The position numbers and the translations under genes were made by a program. A stretch of 64,000 bases of DNA, taken from positions 37,431,828 through 37,495,827 of the forward strand of contig NC_079876.1 of the NCBI RefSeq assembly GCF_029227915.1. Direction: 5' to 3'. Origin of the DNA: Hydractinia symbiolongicarpus (taxonomy: Eukaryota; Cnidaria; Hydrozoa; Anthoathecata; Hydractiniidae). The notes below the pieces were generated by a model that was given only the letters and a program-made list of their open reading frames with translations, was not told the origin of the DNA and did not search any database. Positions 52,993-58,886 of the stretch are shown piece by piece (the first letter of the stretch is position 1; each line of letters starts with the position of its first letter).

Positions 52993-54017
52993 ATGTCGAA
53001 ACATATTCCCACAGAGAAGGAGGTAGAAAAATTAAGCAGTATTTACTATACCCCTGAAAATTTAGGGACTGGTCGGAAGGCTGTTAAATTGCTCGCTGAG
53101 CACAGTGGACTACCTAAAAAGAAAGTCGTACACTGGCTATCTCGTCAGTTGCTCTGGCTCAGACATATCAAGGGGCCTAAGCGCATCAACTACCCGCATT
53201 TCACAATCACAAAGCCCAATGAAATGCATCAATTTGATTTGCTCTATATGCCTCATAACAAAGTACACAGTAACGTGTACAAATATATCCTCACAGGGAT
53301 CGATGTAGCCTCGAGATACAAGGTAGCTAGACCATTGAGAACGAAGAAAGCCAGCGAAGTCGCTGACATGATCAAAGACATTTACGCGAAGCCCGGAGGC
53401 AAAGCAGGACCTTTACGTTATCCGAAGATCTTCCAGTGTGACAACGGTAGTGAGTTTAAGTCAGATGTGACAAAACTGCTAGAGGGCAAAGGGGTCGAGA
53501 TTAAGCGCGCAACCACCAAATATCATCATACGTTCACAGCCTTTGTCGAGTCCTATAACAAGGTGCTTGCGGAGAGACTGTTCAAGACCCAGGATGCACA
53601 AGAGTTGGTCACTGATGAGACTAGTACCACATGGGTGAAACATCTGTACACCATCGTGCCATGATCGGCATGAAACCTTCAAAAGCGATCAAGATGGATG
53701 AAGTCCTACTTAAGAAAGGCGAGGAATATCCCGAGGAAAAGCCGTTACCTGAGGACGGTCTTAACTTGTACCTGCTACAACCGGGAGAAGAGCATGGTGA
53801 TGCGCAAAGACGTGCTACTGACGCCTGGTGGAGCAAAAAGACGTATAGAATCGATCGTGCTCTTGCTGAGACGGCCGTGTCAGCGGAAGGTCGTAGCCCG
53901 TCTAGCCGTCTTCTGTACTATTTGGCAGATGGGCCTGATCGAAGCTTTGTGGCAGAGGAGTTGATGCTGGTGCCGGAAGGTGTTGAAGTACCTCCCGAGC
54001 ATGTTAAGGAGTGGTAA
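52993..54017 (+). pseudogene. Polinton integrase (retroviral-type DDE), frameshifted near the C-terminus
   Basis: ATG 52993 is preferred over ATG 52942 because it begins the conserved region (IPTEKEVEKL) and the longer N-terminus overlaps the preceding gene. Seen: the rve core with the three acidic positions in order: QFDLLYMP (near 53235), QCDNGSEF (near 53438) and FVESYNK (near 53548). Downstream come MIGMKPSKAIKM, PEDGLNLYLLQPGEEHGD, WSKKTYRIDR and GPDRSFVAEELMLVPE. The frame breaks at about 53640-53665, where the first frame ends TIVP-stop and the rest continues in another frame. Sequence expected between TIV and MIGM is also missing, so a small deletion is likely. Known: catalyses insertion of element DNA with 6-bp target duplications. 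Odd: the C-terminal part has an extra segment (ALAETAVSAEGRSP) resembling the mini-repeat peptides. Confidence 0.88.
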
Positions 54018-54794
54018 GCTGACGATATTTTTCTTTTGTAATCTATCAGGGTTACAAAAAAAATCCTGGATCTCGACAAGCTCCATCAATCTCTGATGTG
54101 TATAGCTACGACCTAATCGAAAGTGCCTTGGACGTTCAGGATTTACTTCAATGCATCCACGCTCTCGGAGCCAGTTGTAATGTACAATGGCATTTGGGTT
54201 TTCTGCAAGAACGACGAGTTGACCGTTGGGATGATCTGTTAAGTTGTTGCGAATCTTTTGCGCTACATAGCCTTGTTGCCCACATATAGCGACATACAGA
54301 TATTCATCATCGTTATTCTTTTGTATTATAACCATTCCGTTATCCTTTCTAGGATCTTGCGCACATGGAACATGTCGCTGTCGTAGCTCTATGATTTCTT
54401 GCTCTTGTGCGGCTAACGTTCGATCCTTGTAATTCAAGCCGTTGTAGCGCAAAACCAGCTCCGCTTTCTTTTTTTCAACAAACCAATCCAAAAATGGTTC
54501 TGCTTCAGGTCTACCACACCTCAAGAGGAAGCAGTAAAGGCCTGGCTCTGTCAGCAAAACTGTGTTTGGGTGGACAGATCTGTCCACCTCATCGAGCTCA
54601 GCAAAAAAAGCGTCGCCAAGCCGTATTTTGTACTTGTCGGGAACAAGTCTCTGAAGGGCTTTTACTCCCACCTCCCGCTTATAGCCCGCGGCTCTCCAAA
54701 CATCGGAGGCAACGATGCATTGACCTTTATACTGACCTTTATACTGAAATGATCGGACTTGCTTTCCTTCAAAGTAATCAACCACAAGAGACAT
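53880..54794 (-). CDS. BRO-N domain protein (viral antirepressor-like), probably 3'-extended
   Basis: Starts at ATG 54794 (preceded by TATAAGAAAG; an upstream TTG is ignored). Seen: a BRO-N domain with VVDYFEGKQVRSFQYKG, VASDVWRAAGYKREVG, LLTEPGLYCFLLRCGRPEA and FLDWFVE. A coiled linker follows, then a C-terminal domain with YLYVAICGQQGYVAQK, VLAENPNAIVHYNWLRERG and SYTHQRLMELVEIQDFF. Known: BRO proteins are DNA-binding, widespread in large DNA viruses of invertebrates and in phages as KilA/Bro antirepressors. Odd: the last 55 or so codons run antisense through the integrase 3' end. A TAA at 54052-54054 sits in the next frame right after a run of eight T. Inferred: the natural end was there and a one-base change in the run extended the frame. 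Likely a regulator; target unknown. Confidence 0.75.
   Translation of the reverse strand: MSLVVDYFEGKQVRSFQYKGQYKGQCIVASDVWRAAGYKREVGVKALQRLVPDKYKIRLGDAFFAELDEVDRSVHPNTVLLTEPGLYCFLLRCGRPEAEPFLDWFVEKKKAELVLRYNGLNYKDRTLAAQEQEIIELRQRHVPCAQDPRKDNGMVIIQKNNDDEYLYVAICGQQGYVAQKIRNNLTDHPNGQLVVLAENPNAIVHYNWLRERGCIEVNPERPRHFRLGRSYTHQRLMELVEIQDFFCNPDRLQKKNIVSLPLLNMLGRYFNTFRHQHQLLCHKASIRPICQIVQKTARRATTFR
54034..54059. terminator. Stem-loop between integrase and BRO gene
   Basis: Arms TTTTGTAATC (54034-54043) and GGTTACAAAA (54050-54059) pair at 9 of 10 positions, or 10 with a G-U. It lies in the 34-bp gap after the integrase stop and contains the TAA that probably ended the convergent BRO gene. Same family as the stem-loops at 47343, 54829 and 56846. 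Confidence 0.6.
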
Positions 54795-54828
54795 CTTTCT
54801 TATACACGCCAAGTCTCAACCACAGTTT

Positions 54829-54855
54829 TTTTGTGATTCGAAAAAAGTCACAAAA
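54829..54855 (-). terminator. Stem-loop upstream of the BRO gene
   Basis: Arms TTTTGTGA (54829-54836) and TCACAAAA (54848-54855) are perfectly complementary around an 11-nt loop. It begins immediately after the stop of the 54856-55038 gene, so it probably marks that gene's 3' end. Confidence 0.55.
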
Positions 54856-55038
54856 TTACTGGATCCAATAACGAACACCAAGCTGAGGAAGCCATGGATA
54901 TTTTTTGCATAACTCTTCAATATCCCGAGTCGTGTTTACCAGTTTGCTATCATCGTCATCATGCACTGCATCTATCAGTCTGTCGTGGGCTCTCAAAAGA
55001 GCTTGATACACAGCTTTAATTACGCTCTCATTATCCAT
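54856..55038 (-). CDS. Small acidic protein, 60 residues, unknown
   Basis: Intact frame from ATG 55038 to TAA 54856. Seen: helical, acidic, soluble; motifs VIKAVYQALLRAHDRLIDAV, a DDDDS stretch, then IEELCKKYPWLPQLGVRYW. The start is preceded by ACATATAAGAAAAG, like the BRO gene start. It lies 21 bp after the ATPase stop and is followed by a stem-loop. No family recognised. Good start context, compact spacing and a dedicated 3' hairpin support a real gene. Confidence 0.55.
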   Translation of the reverse strand: MDNESVIKAVYQALLRAHDRLIDAVHDDDDSKLVNTTRDIEELCKKYPWLPQLGVRYWIQ

Positions 55039-55059
55039 CTTTTCTTATATGTTAAGAGT

Positions 55060-55661
55060 CTAACCAACAATCTTGTAACTTCTAGGATGCTCCAGTCTTA
55101 CGTACAAGCAAGCATGCTTTGACTTTTTCAGCTGAGCCTTAATAATGGAAATTTCTTCCCTACTTGAAATTACATCGTTCTCTTCATGAATGAGCTCAAA
55201 CTCCTTCCGATTCTTCGGATACCAGACAAAAAACTGTTTCATTTGATCCCTTACTGTTATTGGGATCTTCTTATATCTTTTTTTTAGTAACCAGAGACTA
55301 TGTGATTGCGATGTCTACCCGAAACAGCTAGTTCTAGCAACGCACCACGAGTTTTGTCGAGACTCTCGTCGGCTATCATATCGTCAACGATAAACAACGT
55401 CTCTTCGCCCGCCAACAATGACAGTTTTTGGATCCACTCGAAGAGTTGATCCTTGGGGTCCACCAGAAACACGTAGTCATCCCTCCATAGCGAGGATCTC
55501 TCTTGATAGGTCTTGTTCCAGCGGATTGTATGTTGTCGAATGTTGTCGAAATGCTGCCTACAATCGTTCTCAAGCAAATCCAGGACACGCTGCGTCTTGC
55601 CACAACTTGTCGGTCCAGTAAAGATTGCCGTATGCGGCTCCTTGACAATGTCTAGAGTCAT
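55060..55661 (-). pseudogene. Packaging ATPase (A32/FtsK-HerA type), frameshifted
   Basis: Starts at ATG 55661. Seen: Walker A GPTSCGKT at residues 16-23, Walker B LFIVDDMI near residue 90, then ALLELAVSGRHRNH, the expected conserved helix and sensor region. The first frame stops at 55284. The conserved C-terminal part (FFVWYPKNRKEFELIHEEN, KKSKHACLYVRLEHPR) continues in another frame to TAG 55060. The break sits at a TGTG dinucleotide repeat (55301-55304); total length is 600 + 2 bases, which fits a two-base gain. Known: the family packages genomic DNA into preformed capsids and about 200 residues is its normal size in Polintons. Inferred: non-functional as it stands unless frameshifting occurs. 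Confidence 0.85.
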
Positions 55662-55667
55662 TTTATT

Positions 55668-56038
55668 TTACTCGTGTTTGCCTTGGGTAGACATGTTAGG
55701 GTGCTTACTTAGAGATGAAGCGGTTACCTTTTCTAATGTTCTCGCTTGCCCACATTGGTTAGGTATTTGTATAGTGTAGTCTTCTCGTTGGTCAACTATT
55801 TTGGAGGCATCATGGAACGCTTATACCACCCTTGTTTTATCGCGTAATCGTCGAATAATATCGCTCCTGTCATATATCCAGCGAGCTTCAAGCCGTCCTC
55901 CATGTCCATCTTGGCCCCCGGTCTAGAAACTCCCAGAGCTTTTTTCGCGCCTAGCGCCAAGACAATAGTATAGGATACTAGTCTGACAGATTCCCACAAG
56001 GAATCGACGACTTCTTTCTGATACTCTTTGCTGCTCAT
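55668..56038 (-). pseudogene. Small conserved Polinton membrane protein with a possible out-of-frame tail
   Basis: The intact 80-residue frame runs from ATG 56038 to TAG 55796. Seen: SLWESVRLVSYTIVLALGAKK (first hydrophobic segment), then MDMEDGLKLAGYMTGAILFDDYAIKQGWY (second, weaker). I recognise the block as recurrent in cnidarian-type Polintons. Past the stop, another frame is open for 42 hydrophilic codons (YTIQIPNQCGQARTLEKV, then NMSTQGKHE). It ends at TAA 55668-55670, exactly 6 bp before the ATPase start. Inferred: the tail is either an ancestral C-terminus cut off by an indel near 55798, or spacer that happens to be open. The 80-residue part is well supported; the tail is tentative. 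Confidence 0.6.
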
Positions 56039-56047
56039 TTATTAAGG

Positions 56048-56449
56048 TTATCGCATCTTGAAAATGTCGATATGACGCCCTTCCGCTGACACGGTCGCCA
56101 GGCGATCGCGTTGCTTTTGCGTGGGTTGAGACGGCCCTTGCTCATGCTGAGCCGCCAGGCGATCCGCTGGCGCACCTGTGGAGACGGTTTCAGCAGGCTT
56201 CTTACGTATGTAATAGACTGCCACGCAAACGGCAAGTACGGCAATGCCTCCAGCGCCATAGAGATATGCACTGTCCGGGAACTTGTGAGGACTTGCGACA
56301 GGTTCCTGACCCTCTTGCGAAGTACTTTTGCCCAAGTTCTTCTGTAAGTCAGCCTTGTTCTTGCGATTCCATTCAGCAAGTCTCTTGCCAGCAGCAACAC
56401 GACCCTCATTCTTCTTGGTTATGACTTGGTTAGATTGTTCTTCACTCAT
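56048..56449 (-). CDS. Single-pass membrane protein with mini-repeat-derived tail
   Basis: Intact 133-residue frame from ATG 56449 (TAAATAAATG context) to TAA 56048. Seen: a basic, Asn/Lys-rich N-terminal half (GRVAAGKRLAEWNRKNKAD), one membrane segment (YLYGAGGIAVLAVCVAVYYI) followed by RKK, then a disordered tail. The tail holds two mini-repeat peptides, ADRLAAQHEQ (56141-56167) and RDRLATVSAEGR (56086-56110). Topology by charge suggests the basic KK side stays in the cytosol or virion interior; this is inference. No enzymatic motif. The TVSAEGR peptide is close to AVSAEGR in the integrase C-terminal region. Probably a virion membrane protein. Confidence 0.6.
   Translation of the reverse strand: MSEEQSNQVITKKNEGRVAAGKRLAEWNRKNKADLQKNLGKSTSQEGQEPVASPHKFPDSAYLYGAGGIAVLAVCVAVYYIRKKPAETVSTGAPADRLAAQHEQGPSQPTQKQRDRLATVSAEGRHIDIFKMR
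56086..56110. repeat. Dispersed mini-repeat, variant copy 5
   Basis: Contains gccaggcgatc preceded by ccgctgacacggtc. The minus-strand reading is DRLATVSAEGR. The cgtgtcagcggaagg part is shared with the integrase gene at about 53875-53892. Confidence 0.55.
56141..56167. repeat. Dispersed mini-repeat, copy 6
   Basis: Contains TGCTGAGCCGCCAGGCGATC, the closest match to the consensus of all copies. The minus-strand reading is ADRLAAQHEQ. Confidence 0.65.
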
Positions 56450-56488
56450 TTATTTAGACTTGCCCTTGGAAAAATAGTAGGTGAAAAG

Positions 56489-56843
56489 AGGTTTTTATCT
56501 GAGGTTCTTCGATTGGGGGTAGAGGTGACTGTCGATTCAACAGGGACCTATAATGAAGGTAAGCCATTTATATCAATGAATTTGGGGTTTATAATTTGAT
56601 ATTTGGAAGCAGCCGAAGCAAGTCAAAAAGAGCTACAAATGCTCAATTAAAGCTGGGAGTGAGGTGGCACAGGATTCCTGTGCCACCCCACTCCCTTACA
56701 ACGACGGCAAAGCTGTGTACATTTCCAAGTCTTTATCTGAAGTGCCCAGATCGGGGGTGGTAGTGGGGTACGTTTCATACCCCACCTACAACGAGGGGAA
56801 AGCCATCTACTGTTTTAAACGACCAAAGGCTGGCTTGGGCTAA
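56489..56843 (+). pseudogene. Degraded tandem-repeat protein with YN(E/D)GKA motif
   Basis: Seen: on the + strand, three related segments in two frames. Copy 1 (56489-56599) reads LSEVLRLGVEVT, then TYNEGKPFIS, ending at TGA 56597-56599. Copies 2 and 3 lie in another frame: AGSEVAQDSCATPLPYNDGK, AVYISK, then LSEVPRSGVVVGY and PTYNEGKAIY, ending at TAA 56841-56843. The unit is about 30 residues: SEV..(G)VxV...(P)xYNEGKA(I/V)Y. The DNA of copy 2 forms a hairpin (ggtggcacagga with tcctgtgccacc). Inferred: a repeat protein, possibly a surface or fibre-like accessory, broken by a frameshift. No family recognised. A strong stem-loop follows the last stop. Missed by simple ORF calling because no single frame is long. 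Confidence 0.5.
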
Positions 56844-56845
56844 AA

Positions 56846-56873
56846 ATTTTGTAAAGAGCTTTACAAAATTTCC
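56846..56873. terminator. Perfect 12-bp stem-loop between convergent genes
   Basis: Arms AAATTTTGTAAA (56846-56857) and TTTACAAAATTT (56862-56873) are perfectly complementary with loop GAGC. It sits 3 bp after the stop of the + strand repeat gene and contains the stop of the convergent minus-strand small gene (56861-56863). Same TTTTGTAA...TTACAAAA core as at 54034-54059. Confidence 0.65.
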
Positions 56874-57028
56874 TTGTAGTGACGAATCAGTGAATTTTCG
56901 ACTTTTCTTAGAAATTCCTCTACGTATGCGCGGTTTTTCCGCCTTTACGAGAGTTCGACTAGCGTTGCAGTCTTTCTCAAAACATTTCGGTACTGGTCTT
57001 CGTCTACCATCCAATACTGCCTTTTCAA
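56861..57028 (-). pseudogene. Small protein of about 55 residues, degraded
   Basis: A minus-strand frame from TTG 57026-57028 to TAA 56861-56863 with one internal TAA at 56945-56947. Seen: KRQYWMVDEDQYRNVLRK before the stop and NRAYVEEFLRKVENSLIRHY after it, charged and helical throughout with sensible codons on both sides. It starts 8 bp after the stop of the upstream gene, a spacing typical here. The TTG follows a poly-A run exactly where an ATG would be expected. Inferred: a real small gene with a lost start and one stop. A longer overlapping frame on the same strand (56775-57080) is arginine-rich and looks like an out-of-frame shadow. Confidence 0.45.
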
Positions 57029-57036
57029 TTTTTTTG

Positions 57037-57564
57037 TTAATTATCTGACTGCTCCCCATCTTCTTCTTGCTGTTCATCATCTCGCTCTTTATCTGTCTTA
57101 TGTTTCACGGAGAGCTGAGTGTGATTAATGGTATGAGCAGCAACCAAGAGTGGCGCTAGAAATTTTCCAAAGGCAGAGTACACAAGGATCCCCAAATCTG
57201 CCATGGAGTCCTTGATAATCGGATCTTCCTCGATGTCTTTTTTCAGACCCTCCGCACTATCGAGTTGAACAACATTACCTACGGCCTTCGCGTACATGCT
57301 AATCGCATGTGAAGATAGTGCCTTGGCGGTCTTTTCTCCTTTCTCGTGAATTTCACGTTGAACGAATTCCGCGTACGCTTTTTCGATCACCTCATCTGAT
57401 GCCTTGTCAACAAAGCTTTCAGTACATTTCTTCGGCAAGAGATGCTGTTTGCCTTTGCGTATAGCATCCTTCAAGGCTTGACGTTTGTCGATACGTTTTT
57501 CTTTGGGTTGAAAGGCTTCCGCAGGTGTGTCTACAACATCAAATATAGCTGTAATCTCACTCAT
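57037..57564 (-). CDS. Conserved Polinton protein, 175 residues, unknown role
   Basis: Intact frame. ATG 57564 is preferred because it directly follows TTAATAAAG, the start motif of this element, and begins a block I recognise from related Polintons (MSEITAIFDVVDTPAEAFQP). Seen: basic region (KEKRIDKRQALKDAIRKGK), helical KASDEVIEKAYAEFVQREIHE, then KKDIEEDPIIKDSMADLG, a moderately hydrophobic FGKFLAPLLVAAHT and an acidic, Gln/Glu-rich C-terminus. No catalytic motif. The frame is open upstream to 57657, adding a hydrophobic stretch; see the separate entry. Possibly virion-associated; unproven. Confidence 0.65.
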   Translation of the reverse strand: MSEITAIFDVVDTPAEAFQPKEKRIDKRQALKDAIRKGKQHLLPKKCTESFVDKASDEVIEKAYAEFVQREIHEKGEKTAKALSSHAISMYAKAVGNVVQLDSAEGLKKDIEEDPIIKDSMADLGILVYSAFGKFLAPLLVAAHTINHTQLSVKHKTDKERDDEQQEEDGEQSDN

Positions 57565-57657
57565 CTTTATTAACACCCTTCTAAAACGCAAAAAGCAGAG
57601 CACGATCAAGACGTACGGAAGGATTATTGCTACGGTGAGGCCTATGTCGTTCATCAT
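57565..57657 (-). other. Hydrophobic upstream frame fused in frame to the conserved 175-residue protein
   Basis: 31 codons from ATG 57657 (context AAAATAAAAATG): MNDIGLTVAIILPYVLIVLC, then FRRVLIK, running in frame into the next start. It could be a small membrane protein of its own whose stop was lost; TAATAA occurs in another frame at the junction (57571-57577 region). Alternatively it is an N-terminal membrane anchor of the larger protein. Confidence 0.4.
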
Positions 57658-57689
57658 TTTTATTTTTCAAAACAAAACCCTCGCAAGGG

Positions 57690-57742
57690 AACCCTCTGGT
57701 TTTTTTTTTGTTTTTGTTGTTGTTGTTTGAACCCAGAGGGTT
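57690..57742. repeat. Stem-loop with T-rich loop upstream of the conserved gene
   Basis: Arms AACCCTCTGG (57690-57699) and CCAGAGGGTT (57733-57742) are perfectly complementary around a 33-nt loop of T runs and TTG repeats. No recognised gene ends here, so its role is unclear. It may mark the 3' end of a gene that has decayed in 57743-58324. Confidence 0.45.
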
Positions 57743-57855
57743 TTTGATTCTGTGAGTATACCACTCAGAGCCTTTGGTTCACCATATCCAAGGTGTTTTT
57801 CAGCGCTGTCCTGTTTTGCAGGCTCAGCACACCTGCTCTTTATACTCTATACAGA

Positions 57856-58074
57856 ATGTCGTGCTTGTACTACGCGTTAACGAAACCCACCTTTTTAAGT
57901 GAGCACTTTCAGAGGCCGTTCCTTGCACTGACATTTAACCGACATTTTGGCGCAATTTTCCCCGACTGGCACATTGTGTGGGATAAACCGGGGCGAGACG
58001 GCCGCTTCCAGCTAGGACGTGCTCTCGCCCGCGCACTCCTACCATTCCGCCAGGATCTAAGCCTGCTCCAATAA
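57856..58074 (+). CDS. Hypothetical basic protein, 72 residues
   Basis: Frame from ATG 57856 to TAA 58072-58074. Seen: MSCLYYALTKPTFLSEHF, HFGAIFPDWHIVWDKPGRDG, RFQLGRALARALL; aromatic and basic, no membrane segment, no known motif. TTTATACTCTATACAG lies just upstream. No neighbour in the same orientation. An antisense frame of 60 codons overlaps it. It could be a chance frame; support is only the plausible amino-acid composition. Confidence 0.3.
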   Translation: MSCLYYALTKPTFLSEHFQRPFLALTFNRHFGAIFPDWHIVWDKPGRDGRFQLGRALARALLPFRQDLSLLQ

Positions 58075-58324
58075 TTTTACCATAATTCGAGCTTGGTATA
58101 AAACTATTCAGTATCACCTTGAGTACTACCTGTGTAAAAATTCACGCATCACTGGCTAGCTCGTTTGCTGGTGATGCAGAAAACCTCTTGATTATTCAGA
58201 AATGTGTTTATCATTTTTGAATGGATGAGGCAAATGAGTTTTATCTTGTTTCTACCGCTTCATACTGAAGAGGAGTGACTCAAAGTTTTGAGAAAATTTA
58301 AAATATTTTTCAACGCGGCCTACT
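58075..58324. other. 250-bp stretch without a clear gene
   Basis: AT-rich. Contains tataaaactattcag near 58099 and an imperfect inverted repeat (GCATCAC at about 58145 and GTGATGC at about 58170). No coding frame recognised on either strand. Confidence 0.4.
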
Positions 58325-58822
58325 TTACTCAGATATATATCGATGGCCCTTGCTTTGATTATCCTTGGTCCACAAGGGTTGCATGTTAGTATAGTGGAGC
58401 CTTGCTAATTGCACCTCCTCGCTGGGGTATTCCCCGTTCTCTCTGTATTTTAGTGGCACCTTGTGATCAAACTGCCACTGCCCTCGGTTTCCCCAGCACA
58501 TCCCGTCCTTGAATTGGGCCTGGATATGACCGATAAATGTGCAGATATTGCATCCAAGGTACTCAGTAGAGGCTATTTCGGTATCATACCTTAGAGCAGC
58601 TTGAATCCTGGCCTTAATGAGGTCATACTTATACCCTGGGAAATCGCATATGTGGCATTGTCTTGTTCTTTTTTTATGCGGGCATTTGCTACGTGCTATT
58701 GACGCGTTGTTACTATCGCGGCATTTGATACACAATTTTGTCAATTGACCGTTACGTTGACTCTTGAAATTGTCGATTAAAAAAGAGTAATTACAGTGCG
58801 TACATTTTTTATAACCCTCCAT
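58325..58822 (-). CDS. HNH-type nuclease with N-terminal zinc ribbon
   Basis: Intact 165-residue frame from ATG 58822 to TAA 58325. Seen: an N-terminal Cys4 knuckle (KKCTHCNYSFLIDNF, then KLCIKCRDSN), a middle Cys/His pair (CPHKK, CHICDFPG), then GCNICTFIGHIQAQF, GQWQFDHKVPLKY and HYTNMQPLWTKDNQSKG. Known: WxxDHxxPL...N(M/L)QPLW..(D/E)N..KG is the HNH-type signature found in homing-type and giant-virus nucleases; the DH pair and downstream N would be catalytic or metal-binding. Inferred: DNA-cutting accessory, perhaps once mobile itself. Its N-terminal knuckle resembles that of the protein at 63065-63382. Undamaged despite decay elsewhere. Confidence 0.75.
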   Translation of the reverse strand: MEGYKKCTHCNYSFLIDNFKSQRNGQLTKLCIKCRDSNNASIARSKCPHKKRTRQCHICDFPGYKYDLIKARIQAALRYDTEIASTEYLGCNICTFIGHIQAQFKDGMCWGNRGQWQFDHKVPLKYRENGEYPSEEVQLARLHYTNMQPLWTKDNQSKGHRYISE

Positions 58823-58840
58823 TTTTTATTTGTTAATTTC

Positions 58841-58859
58841 TGTGAGGTACTACCTCACA
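58841..58859 (-). terminator. Perfect palindromic stem-loop after the polymerase gene
   Basis: Arms TGTGAGGTA (58841-58849) and TACCTCACA (58851-58859) around a single base, followed by A/T runs. It lies between the polymerase stop (58887) and the start of the HNH gene (58822), so it probably marks the polymerase 3' end. Confidence 0.5.
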
Positions 58860-58886
58860 AAAATCCCGACAGGGAAACCTCACTAT

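Noticed and set aside
54098-54871. Several + strand frames opposite the BRO gene
   Set aside because: Shadows of the minus-strand BRO coding sequence with no domain or start context.
56775-57080. 101-codon minus-strand frame
   Set aside because: Overlaps the convergent repeat gene, a stem-loop and the end of the next gene; arginine-rich out-of-frame reading of a better small-gene candidate.
58095-58180. tRNA or structured RNA near the GCATCAC...GTGATGC inverted repeat
   Set aside because: Only one weak stem; no tRNA boxes or cloverleaf could be formed by eye.
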